From Massiliimalia sp964370215 (lineage in GTDB: Bacteria; Bacillota; Clostridia; Oscillospirales; Ruminococcaceae), in assembly GCA_964370215.1 (NCBI GenBank), contig CAYJIM010000099.1:1-5044 (forward strand): a stretch of 5,044 nt of DNA, read 5' to 3'. Both the position numbers and the translations under genes were made by a program. The notes under the pieces were generated by a model. The model saw only the letters and a program-made list of their open reading frames with translations, ran no database searches and was not told where the DNA came from. This document shows positions 1 to 4,962 of the stretch, in pieces (position 1 is the first letter of the stretch; every line of letters begins with the position of its first letter).

Positions 1-263
1 TCTGCCGTCAATCCCTGTTGTGACTGAAATGCCTGTACCGCCTGTTTGGTCTGCTCCCCATAAATGCCATCGACCACACCGTCAAACAGACCACGTTCCT
101 GCAAACTCTCTTGAATGGCGGTCACCTCTGACCCTCGGGAACCCACTTTTGACAGGGTCGGTAACACCTGCATTTGTTGTTCATATAGGTGTGCTGTGAA
201 CCCCACCGCAAGTGCGATTACTGCCAAGCATACCGTCAACTGTTTTACCTTTCGATTGATCAT
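1..263 (-). CDS. sleB: N-terminal part of a peptidoglycan-binding protein, probably spore cortex-lytic enzyme SleB
   Basis: Partial gene: 87 codons are visible and the rest lies beyond position 1. The ATG at 263-261 follows GGAGG (275-271) at 7 nt, an excellent ribosome site. Residues 1-24 are a signal peptide or anchor (MINRKVKQ, then a hydrophobic run to about residue 23). From about residue 35 a PG_binding_1-type repeat begins (LSKVGSRGSEVTAIQESL, then GLFDGVVDGIYGEQTKQAVQAFQ), with the usual G-x-x-G-x-x-V and D-G-x-x-G features. In SleB this domain is followed by a cell-wall hydrolase (Hydrolase_2) domain that cleaves spore cortex during germination; that domain is not in the window. An exported N-terminus, a single early PG-binding repeat and a sigma-G-type promoter just upstream all fit SleB, made in the forespore. 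Another exported PG-binding hydrolase remains possible. The gene is divergent from the CBS gene. Confidence 0.75.
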   Translation of the reverse strand, partial: MINRKVKQLTVCLAVIALAVGFTAHLYEQQMQVLPTLSKVGSRGSEVTAIQESLQERGLFDGVVDGIYGEQTKQAVQAFQSQQGLTA

Positions 264-294
264 TTCAAAGCCTCCGACAAACACTTATTTTGGT

Positions 295-323
295 TAGTAT
301 GTGCCATATCCACCGTGCTATTC
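295..323 (-). promoter_or_regulatory. Sigma-G-type forespore promoter for the sleB-like gene
   Basis: On the minus strand GAATA (323-319) is followed after 17 nt by CATACTA (301-295). These fit the known Bacillus sigma-G consensus (GHATR at -35, CATWHTA at -10, spacer about 17-18). The -10 element lies 31 nt upstream of the ATG, giving a predicted 5' leader of about 25 nt that contains the GGAGG site. B. subtilis sleB is sigma-G dependent, so promoter and gene identity support each other. Sigma F recognises related sequences and cannot be excluded. Confidence 0.65.
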
Positions 324-388
324 CACCTTATTTCGCACAATCAGAACAACTGTTGTGTAATTTTTCATATTTTGTCGTTTTTTGCCGA

Positions 389-413
389 AACAGAAAAGAA
401 TATTTTTTCTGTT
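389..413. repeat. AT-rich inverted repeat in the divergent intergenic region
   Basis: AACAGAAAA (389-397) and TTTTCTGTT (405-413) are perfect 9-bp arms around a 7-nt AT-rich centre. The site lies about 65 bp upstream of the sigma-G-type -35 and about 80 bp upstream of the plus-strand -10. It could be a regulator site or simply AT-rich intergenic DNA. It lacks the GC-rich stem of a terminator. The rest of 324-455 shows nothing I can assign. Confidence 0.35.
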
Positions 414-455
414 CTTCACAGATATCACAATGATTTTTGCGCCATTTTACGTTTT

Positions 456-480
456 GTTCACAAATAATTGATTTGTGAAC
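456..480. promoter_or_regulatory. Perfect 25-bp dyad, likely operator of the CBS gene promoter
   Basis: GTTCACAAAT (456-465) and ATTTGTGAAC (471-480) are perfect 10-bp inverted arms around AATTG. The right arm covers the expected -35 position of the promoter whose extended -10 is at 491-499, the usual place for a dimeric repressor to block transcription. The half-site TTGTGAA resembles the Rex redox-repressor half-site, but the arms are arranged differently from the canonical Rex palindrome, so the regulator is not identified. Confidence 0.55.
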
Positions 481-490
481 CGGTAAAACA

Positions 491-499
491 TGGTATATT
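491..499 (+). promoter_or_regulatory. Extended -10 promoter for the CBS-GH42 genes
   Basis: TGG followed by TATATT (494-499) makes a vegetative extended -10 element. The best -35 candidates within the dyad's right arm (TTTGTG, 472-477, or TTGTGA, 473-478) are weak and at 15-16 bp spacing, which an extended -10 can tolerate. Transcription would start near 506, giving a leader of about 98 nt before the ATG at 604. Confidence 0.5.
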
Positions 500-501
500 A
501 G

Positions 502-526
502 TGTCAGATACAAAACAAAACTGACA
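502..526. repeat. Small dyad at the predicted transcription start
   Basis: TGTCAG (502-507) and CTGACA (521-526) are 6-bp inverted arms around 13 nt. The dyad overlaps the predicted transcription start of the CBS gene and could be a second operator or a 5' hairpin. It is short enough to be chance. Confidence 0.25.
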
Positions 527-603
527 AAAAACCGTTTATTTGCGCAGTGGTTTTGTTTGTTGCAAGAAACCCTTTTTTAACGCAAAGAAAGAGAGCACAT
601 TTT

Positions 604-1044
604 ATGAATATCGCACGATTACTCAAACCCAAAAGCACCGTTACTTTTTTAAGAGATCACCATACCTTGCAAGAGGGGTTAAACACCTTACAAACCTATC
701 ATTTCACCGCACTTCCGGTCATCGACAAAGATGGCTTTTATGTTGGCACCGTCAGCGAAGGGGATTTTTTGTGGCGCTTGACTCGAGAATTCCCCTACGA
801 CACCATGTTGCTACAACAGGTGTTGGTAGGAGAGCTGATTCGCCCCACCTTCAACCCTGCCGTCACCATTTCCACCTCGATGGAAGAATTACTCCAACGC
901 ACCACCGAGCAAAACTTTGTGCCAGTGGTCGATGCAAGAGGAGCATTTGTCGGCATTGTTACCCGTGGAGATGTCCTCAAATATTTTTATGCCGTCGGCA
1001 GTGCCGTTCCTTCGGTACCGGTTTCCGCTTCTGTTTCCTATTAG
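604..1044 (+). CDS. Small tandem CBS-domain protein
   Basis: A 146-aa protein made almost entirely of one CBS pair (Bateman module). CBS1 spans about residues 8-57 (ALPVIDKDGFYVGTVSEGD) and CBS2 about 77-127 (FVPVVDARGAFVGIVTRGD). Both have the hydrophobic strand, turn, VG-x-V strand and GD pattern. Such pairs commonly bind adenosine nucleotides such as AMP or ATP and switch partner proteins. There is no attached catalytic or membrane domain, so it would act as a free cytosolic sensor or dimer. The C-terminal 17 residues are a low-complexity Ser/Val/Pro tail. The ATG at 604 was chosen because the family starts MNI-x-x-L-x-PK and a weak GAGAG site lies 8 nt upstream. An in-frame GTG at 547 has no ribosome site. 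It stands 64 nt before the GH42 gene on the same strand with no terminator between. Its ligand and target are unknown. Confidence 0.88.
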   Translation: MNIARLLKPKSTVTFLRDHHTLQEGLNTLQTYHFTALPVIDKDGFYVGTVSEGDFLWRLTREFPYDTMLLQQVLVGELIRPTFNPAVTISTSMEELLQRTTEQNFVPVVDARGAFVGIVTRGDVLKYFYAVGSAVPSVPVSASVSY

Positions 1045-1108
1045 TGCCTTGTGAATGTCAAACGCTGATCGGGGCCTATTTAAAAACAAAATAAAAGGAG
1101 AGGTTTTC

Positions 1109-3169
1109 ATGCAGCTACATGACAAAAAGCATCCCCCTACCCTCAAGTCCGTCCCCCATATGATTCACGGAGGGGACTACAACCCCGATCAGTGGCTAAA
1201 CTACCCTGATGTGTTGAAAGAGGATGTCCGCTTGATGAATCTTGCTGGCATCAACTCCGCCTCGGTCGCCATTTTTGCATGGCAGGCCTTGGAGCCGGAA
1301 GAAGGGGTTTATACCTTTGAATGGCTGGACGAAACGATGGACAGATTGCATGCCGGCGGTGTGTCGGTCATTTTGGCAACCCCTTCGGGTGCACGTCCTG
1401 CTTGGATGGATGCAAAGTATCCGGAAGTGCTGCGTGTCAGCGACACCCGTGTCAAAAACTTACACGGCGAACGCCACAACCACTGCTATACTTCTCCTTA
1501 CTATCGTCAAAAAGTACATCAAATGAACCAGATGCTCGCCAACCGCTACAAGGATCATCCAGCGCTTACCATGTGGCATCTGTCCAATGAGTACGGCGGT
1601 GAATGCCACTGTGAAAACTGTCAGAAAGCATTTCGCGACTGGCTTCGTGTACGTTATGAGGGCGACATTCAAAAATTGAATGCCGCTTGGTGGACCTATT
1701 TTTGGAGCCATGCGTATACCTCCTTTGATCAAATTGAATCCCCCTCTCCACAAGGGGAATCCCGTACCCACGGTTTGAATCTTGACTGGAAACGCTTTGT
1801 CTCGGCGCAGACAACCTCGTTTATTCAAATGGAAGCGGATGCCCTAAAAGCCATCACGCCTGACATCCCAACCTGCACCAATCTGATGGGTTTTTACGAG
1901 GGGTTGGATCCTTGGGTCATGCGTAACGCCATCGATGTCATCTCTTGGGACAACTACCCGACATGGCACAACGATACCGAGGCTACCGCAGACATCGCTT
2001 GTCGCATTGGCTTTGTCCATGACCTCAATCGCTCGCTTCTGCAAAAGCCATTTTTCCTCATGGAGTCCACTCCCAGTAACGTCAACTGGCAACCGGTCAA
2101 CAAGTTGAAACGCCCGGGTATGCACCTATTATCCTCTATACAAGCGGTGGCGCACGGCAGCGACAGTGTGCAGTATTTCCAATTCCGCAAGAGCCGTGGG
2201 GCAAGTGAAAAATTCCACGGTGCTGTTGTCGACCACGTCGGCCATGAGCACACCCGTGTCTTTTCCGAAGTGGCACAGGTCGGTCAAGTACTCAAAAAAT
2301 TAGACGGTGTCGTCGGCACCGGTGCTCCTGCCAAGGCCGCTGTCATTTACGACTGGGAAAATCGTTGGGCGATCGACGATCTACAATCGCTCAACCAAAA
2401 CCGCAACTACCCTGACACCTGTGTCTCTTTCTACCACAGTTTGTGGAAACGTGGGATTAGCACCGATGTCATCGAGATGACCGAATCGTTTGACGGGTAT
2501 CAACTGCTCGTGGCACCCATGCTCTACATGTTAAAACCGGGTGTTTCGGATCGTTTGAAGTCGTTTGTCGCAGCCGGTGGTACACTGGTGCTCTCCTACT
2601 GCACCGGTTACGTCAACGAAAGTGATCTCTGTTTCCAAGGAGGATTCCCCGGTGAAGGACTACAGGCAGTGACCGGCATTTGGGCGGAGGAAATCGATGC
2701 CCTTTTCCCACAGGATCGCAATCATGTCGTTTTTAAAAACAATTCCATCGGTGCTACCGGTTGCTATGAAGTGTACGACTACTGCGAACTGATTCATCCG
2801 GCAGACGGCTGCGAAGTACTCGCAACCTATGGCGATGATTTTTACAAAGGGCGTGCCGCCATCACCAAAAACCAATACGGCAAAGGCAATTGTTACTACT
2901 TTGCCGCACGCACCGGCACCGATGCCATTGAAGCGGTGCTTGACAAGGTGATTGCAAACCTCTCCCTCGCCGAATCGGCGCTTGCCATTCCGGAAGGGGT
3001 TAGCGTCACCCACCGTGTAGGTGACGGTGACCATTATCGTTTCTACATGAACTTTTCCGAACTCGACAAAACGGTATTGCTCCCGACCGCACAAACCGAT
3101 CTGATGACCGACAATGCCGTCAGTCGTTTGGATCTCAAACCATACGAATTGGTCATTACAAAAGAATAA
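1109..3169 (+). CDS. GH42 beta-galactosidase
   Basis: A 686-aa cytoplasmic glycoside hydrolase of family 42, the family's usual length, with no signal peptide. It would release terminal beta-galactose from imported galactosides. The (beta/alpha)8 catalytic domain covers about residues 15-390 and starts with the family motif GGDYNPDQW (21-29). The acid/base is E161 in HLSNEYGG and the nucleophile is E319 in FFLMEST, the two positions used by GH42 enzymes. C126, C166, C168 and C171 match the four-cysteine zinc site of Thermus-type members. The trimerisation domain (Glyco_hydro_42M) spans about 400-610 and the small C-terminal beta domain about 620-686. The start is ATG 1109, with AAAGGAG (1094-1100) 8 nt upstream. 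An in-frame ATG at 1055 lacks a ribosome site and would add 18 unconserved residues. No sugar transporter or regulator is visible beside it. A strong terminator follows directly. Exact linkage specificity cannot be read from sequence. Confidence 0.96.
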   Translation: MQLHDKKHPPTLKSVPHMIHGGDYNPDQWLNYPDVLKEDVRLMNLAGINSASVAIFAWQALEPEEGVYTFEWLDETMDRLHAGGVSVILATPSGARPAWMDAKYPEVLRVSDTRVKNLHGERHNHCYTSPYYRQKVHQMNQMLANRYKDHPALTMWHLSNEYGGECHCENCQKAFRDWLRVRYEGDIQKLNAAWWTYFWSHAYTSFDQIESPSPQGESRTHGLNLDWKRFVSAQTTSFIQMEADALKAITPDIPTCTNLMGFYEGLDPWVMRNAIDVISWDNYPTWHNDTEATADIACRIGFVHDLNRSLLQKPFFLMESTPSNVNWQPVNKLKRPGMHLLSSIQAVAHGSDSVQYFQFRKSRGASEKFHGAVVDHVGHEHTRVFSEVAQVGQVLKKLDGVVGTGAPAKAAVIYDWENRWAIDDLQSLNQNRNYPDTCVSFYHSLWKRGISTDVIEMTESFDGYQLLVAPMLYMLKPGVSDRLKSFVAAGGTLVLSYCTGYVNESDLCFQGGFPGEGLQAVTGIWAEEIDALFPQDRNHVVFKNNSIGATGCYEVYDYCELIHPADGCEVLATYGDDFYKGRAAITKNQYGKGNCYYFAARTGTDAIEAVLDKVIANLSLAESALAIPEGVSVTHRVGDGDHYRFYMNFSELDKTVLLPTAQTDLMTDNAVSRLDLKPYELVITKE

Positions 3170-3171
3170 TC

Positions 3172-3214
3172 AAAAGCCCGACAGCTGTTTTGATCGCTGT
3201 CGGGCTTTTCGTTT
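3172..3214 (+). terminator. Intrinsic terminator after the GH42 gene, probably bidirectional
   Basis: Perfect 14-bp arms AAAAGCCCGACAGC (3172-3185) and GCTGTCGGGCTTTT (3196-3209) enclose a 10-nt loop, starting 2 nt after the GH42 stop. The T-run is partly inside the stem and continues as CGTTT. Because the arms end in A4/T4, the hairpin also has a T-run on the minus strand and may stop readthrough from the convergent msrAB gene, for which I see no other clear terminator. Confidence 0.9.
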
Positions 3215-3219
3215 ACACA

Positions 3220-3295
3220 ATAAAAGTTTTGTTCACTTTTTCAAAAGTGACAGGGTATGGGACAGCGTCCCATGGTGTTGATTGCCGCAAGGCAA
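3220..3295 (+). repeat. Three-hairpin structured repeat, copy 1
   Basis: Three hairpins in order. H1 is TCACTTTT (3233-3240), loop TC, AAAAGTGA (3243-3250). H2 is ATGGGAC (3257-3263), loop AGC, GTCCCAT (3267-3273), then GG. H3 is TTGCC (3282-3286), GCAA tetraloop (GNRA type), GGCAA (3291-3295). The first 30 nt (3220-3249) match the reverse complement of 3722-3751 at 29 of 30 positions. The downstream hairpins of the two copies share spacing and loop sizes but differ in stem sequence. Function unknown: it could be a structured RNA, a transposon end or a REP-like element. Confidence 0.75.
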
Positions 3296-3313
3296 CGTCC
3301 AAGCGTCAGCGTT

Positions 3314-3344
3314 TAAGGGATTTGATCAACGATCAAATCCCTTA
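3314..3344. repeat. 14-bp perfect hairpin with a 3-nt loop
   Basis: TAAGGGATTTGATC (3314-3327) and GATCAAATCCCTTA (3331-3344) are perfect arms around AAC. It lies 18 nt after H3 of copy 1 and is followed by a small GGGT-GAA-ACCC hairpin (3350-3360). A GGGTGAA sequence also lies beside copy 2 on the minus strand (3668-3662), so the hairpin may have been inserted into, or belong to, an extended version of the repeat. It lacks a T-run on either side, so it is not an obvious terminator. Confidence 0.7.
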
Positions 3345-3464
3345 TTTGTGGGTGAAACCCGCTGTAATTTCCGACTGAGCACCCATCCATCGCACGGAAA
3401 CTTTGTCCACAACGTAGGAAGGTAAATCGAAATGGTAGGCGACCGCCAAATAAAAATACTGTTT

Positions 3465-3487
3465 GTAAGGGCGACCTTCGGTCGTCC
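3465..3487 (+). repeat. REP-like hairpin a (GTAA foot)
   Basis: A GTAA foot (3465-3468) abuts the stem GGGCGACC (3469-3476), loop TTC, GGTCGTCC (3480-3487), with one G-T pair. The stem is identical to the element at 3781-3799; only the loop (TTC versus TTT) and the foot differ. Two copies of the same hairpin 312 bp apart in direct orientation indicate a dispersed repeat. Confidence 0.7.
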
Positions 3488-3506
3488 GTTTTTTGCGATA
3501 AACGGC

Positions 3507-3531
3507 GGTGTGCATACACCCCACACCCTAC
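3507..3531 (-). repeat. REP-like hairpin b, inverted
   Basis: On the minus strand a GTAG foot (3531-3528) abuts GGTGTG (3527-3522), which pairs with CACACC (3512-3507) across 9 nt. An inner alternative pairs GGTGT with ACACC around a 4-nt loop. Stem sequence differs from neighbours a, c and d, but the foot-plus-hairpin layout is the same. Confidence 0.5.
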
Positions 3532-3550
3532 GTAGCAAGGGCAAGGTTTG

Positions 3551-3575
3551 GTAGGGCACGCATTGTATGCGTGCC
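3551..3575 (+). repeat. REP-like hairpin c
   Basis: A GTAG foot (3551-3554) directly abuts a perfect 9-bp stem: GGCACGCAT (3555-3563), loop TGT, ATGCGTGCC (3567-3575). It has the REP layout of a GTAG tetranucleotide 5' of a short hairpin. Confidence 0.7.
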
Positions 3576-3600
3576 GAAATGTCGACATCTACCGATCACA

Positions 3601-3627
3601 GGGAGATTTTTTATCGTAAAATCTCCC
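3601..3627. repeat. 10-bp perfect hairpin
   Basis: GGGAGATTTT (3601-3610) and AAAATCTCCC (3618-3627) enclose a 7-nt loop. It is 2 nt from the next hairpin, so the two could stack. There is no downstream T-run in either direction. Confidence 0.65.
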
Positions 3628-3629
3628 TC

Positions 3630-3660
3630 TTTCCAAACAATTCACAGGATTGTTTGGAAA
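3630..3660. repeat. 12-bp perfect hairpin
   Basis: TTTCCAAACAAT (3630-3641) and ATTGTTTGGAAA (3649-3660) enclose TCACAGG. It lies 12 nt inside H3 of copy 2, roughly the position that the 3314-3344 hairpin takes relative to copy 1, though arm sequence and loop size differ. Confidence 0.65.
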
Positions 3661-3672
3661 TTCACCCTCTAA

Positions 3673-3751
3673 ATACTCTCTTGCGGTATAAAAGACCTTG
3701 AGGCCTTGCCTCAAACACCACCACTTTTGAAAAAGTGGACAAAACTTTTAT
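3673..3751 (-). repeat. Three-hairpin structured repeat, copy 2 (inverted)
   Basis: On the minus strand: H1 is CCACTTTT (3738-3731), TC loop, AAAAGTGG (3728-3721). After 7 nt, H2 is TTGAGGC (3714-3708), loop AAG, GCCTCAA (3704-3698), then GG. H3 is ATAC (3689-3686), C-GCAA-G, a 3-nt AGA bulge and GTAT (3676-3673). Relative to copy 1, the spacing H1-H2 (7 nt), the H2 loop (3 nt) and the distance H2 to CCGCAAG (11 nt) are identical. The 3-nt length difference (79 versus 76) is exactly the H3 bulge. The stems differ by paired changes. A TACAC sequence flanks the outer edge of both copies (3214-3218 and 3751-3755), a possible but weak target duplication. Confidence 0.72.
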
Positions 3752-3776
3752 ACACCACCCGATTTTTCATTGTGTG

Positions 3777-3838
3777 GTAGGGGCGACCTTTGGTCGTCCG
3801 CAATGCCTGTCGGTGCTACCGACCGTTGTCCGCCCTAC
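3777..3838. repeat. BIME-like pair of inverted REP-like hairpins (d and e)
   Basis: Plus strand: a GTAG foot (3777-3780) abuts GGGCGACC (3781-3788), loop TTT, GGTCGTCC (3792-3799). Minus strand: a GTAG foot (3838-3835) heads a second unit containing GTCGGT (3822-3817), loop AGC, ACCGAC (3813-3808). The outer ends (GTAGGG and CCCTAC) are inverted. Facing REP units of this kind are called BIMEs in enterobacteria. The minus-strand foot includes the msrAB stop codon. Confidence 0.65.
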
Positions 3839-4962
3839 TGACCGTTTTCGACGATGTGTTTGAGGTAACCATACCCTTCCTCTGTCATCTGTTCATACGG
3901 AATAAACCGCAAGGCTGCACTGTTCATGCAATACCGCAATCCGCCGTCCTCTTGAGGACCATCGGTAAAGACGTGTCCCAAATGGGCATCCCCTGCACGA
4001 CTGCGCACCTCTGCCGCATTGACACCACCGGTAAGTTCCGCCGACTGGGTTACCACTTCCGGTGCAATCGGACTTGTAAAGCTCGGCCAACCGGTTCCGG
4101 AATCGTATTTATCATTGGAGCTAAAGAGCGGTTCTCCCGTGGTGATGTCCACATAAATGCCTGCCGCATACTGTTTGTCATACTCGTTGAAAAACGGTGC
4201 TTCTGTTCCGTTTTTCTGGGTGACATCATATTGCTCCGCTGTCAATGTTTCCTGCAATACTTCCTCTGTGGGTTTCGGATAATGTACAGGATCCACCAAT
4301 TGCTCGTCATCCGTTGACGCATTCAAATTGATGTGGCAGTACCCATTCGGGTTTTTTTCAAGATAATCCTGATGATATTCCTCCGCCAAGGCAAAGTTTT
4401 CAAGTGGTACCGATTCCACCACGATCGGCAGTATATAATCGTCTTGCAACTGTGCCAAGTAGGCATCAATGATCGCTTTGTCCTCTTCGGTTTCATAATA
4501 GACCCCAGAGCGGTACTGCGTACCGACGTCGTTGCCTTGCTTGTTGACCGATGTCGGATCAACGACGCGGAAAAACTTTTCCATCAACTCATCGAGCGTC
4601 ACCACATTGGGATCATACAATACCCGTACTGTTTCGGCATGTCCCGTTTCACGATAGATGACATCCTCATAAGTGGGATCTTCTGTCGTGCCGTTTGCAT
4701 AACCGGATGCCACGTCATAGACCCCTGCCACACGGGATAGGTAGGCTTCCACACCCCAGAAACATCCACCGGCAAAGTACGCTAGCTTCAATTCAGGCTG
4801 TGTCGTTTGCAGCGCCTCTACATCAGTGGAGGTCGTTTCAGGCAACGGTGCTTGCGGTTCTGCGGCCACTTCCGTCCGTCTCCCTTGAAATCCAAATACC
4901 CCTACTGCCGCCAATGTTGCGGCAATCAATCCAAATGCAACTCCTTGTTTTACCTTTTTCAT
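3835..4962 (-). CDS. msrAB: Exported or membrane-anchored MsrA-MsrB methionine sulfoxide reductase fusion
   Basis: A 375-aa fusion that reduces both methionine-S- and methionine-R-sulfoxide in proteins. Residues 1-26 are a signal anchor or signal peptide (MKKVKQ, then a hydrophobic run), followed by an acidic Pro/Thr linker to about 57, so it acts outside the membrane. MsrA spans about 58-215: catalytic C67 in GGCFWG, E110 in GHAE, D145 in GNDVGTQYRSG and probable resolving C209 in GYCHIN. MsrB spans about 241-367: catalytic C345 in LRYCMNSAALRF, with HLGHVF at 327-332. The MsrB resolving-Cys position is Thr (T290 in SGTGWPSF), and the CxxC zinc motifs are absent. The ATG at 4962 was chosen because GAGGTG (4974-4969) lies 6 nt upstream and it starts the signal sequence. 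A GTG at 5001 is in frame but would bury the signal behind 13 charged residues. It converges with the GH42 gene. Confidence 0.95.
   Translation of the reverse strand: MKKVKQGVAFGLIAATLAAVGVFGFQGRRTEVAAEPQAPLPETTSTDVEALQTTQPELKLAYFAGGCFWGVEAYLSRVAGVYDVASGYANGTTEDPTYEDVIYRETGHAETVRVLYDPNVVTLDELMEKFFRVVDPTSVNKQGNDVGTQYRSGVYYETEEDKAIIDAYLAQLQDDYILPIVVESVPLENFALAEEYHQDYLEKNPNGYCHINLNASTDDEQLVDPVHYPKPTEEVLQETLTAEQYDVTQKNGTEAPFFNEYDKQYAAGIYVDITTGEPLFSSNDKYDSGTGWPSFTSPIAPEVVTQSAELTGGVNAAEVRSRAGDAHLGHVFTDGPQEDGGLRYCMNSAALRFIPYEQMTEEGYGYLKHIVENGQ

Larger units (their letters stand above)
3215..3834. other. Hairpin-rich convergent intergenic region, no gene
   Basis: About 620 bp between the GH42 terminator and the msrAB stop. 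Open frames here (for example 3313-3588 minus) lack ribosome sites and run through palindromes, so I call no gene. It contains two inverted copies of a three-hairpin motif, at least five GTAG/GTAA-type hairpins, and three long perfect hairpins, each listed separately. The stretch 3361-3464 holds little apart from a degenerate GTAGGCGACCGCC (3436-3448), possibly a decayed REP-like copy. The density of palindromes suggests repeated insertion of small non-autonomous elements between two gene ends. Confidence 0.7.

Noticed and set aside
549..577. Attenuator-like hairpin plus T-run in the CBS leader
   Set aside because: The stem is only about 5 bp (GGTTT/AAACC) with a 13-nt loop, too weak to support.
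540..1094. 184-aa open frame on the plus strand overlapping the CBS gene
   Set aside because: It is a shadow in another frame; its product is rich in His, Arg and Cys with no domain, while the CBS frame shows two clear CBS repeats.
1055..1108. Upstream ATG extending the GH42 protein by 18 residues
   Set aside because: No ribosome site precedes it, the extension has no family similarity, and ATG 1109 has a strong site 8 nt upstream.
1045..1108. Catabolite-repression (cre) site or separate promoter before the GH42 gene
   Set aside because: TGTCAAACG is off the cre pattern by an extra base, and no -35/-10 pair at acceptable spacing is visible.
3190..3378. 62-aa plus-strand open frame after the GH42 terminator
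   Set aside because: It begins inside the terminator loop and runs through the hairpins of repeat copy 1.
3313..3588. 91-aa minus-strand open frame in the convergent intergenic region (and two overlapping ones)
   Set aside because: It is built from palindromic repeats, has no ribosome site and resembles no family.
3465..3838. CRISPR array
   Set aside because: The repeats are short hairpins of differing sequence, orientation and spacing, without regular spacers or cas genes.
3790..4317. 175-aa plus-strand open frame opposite msrAB
   Set aside because: It is antisense to well-conserved MsrB motifs and starts inside a REP-like hairpin.
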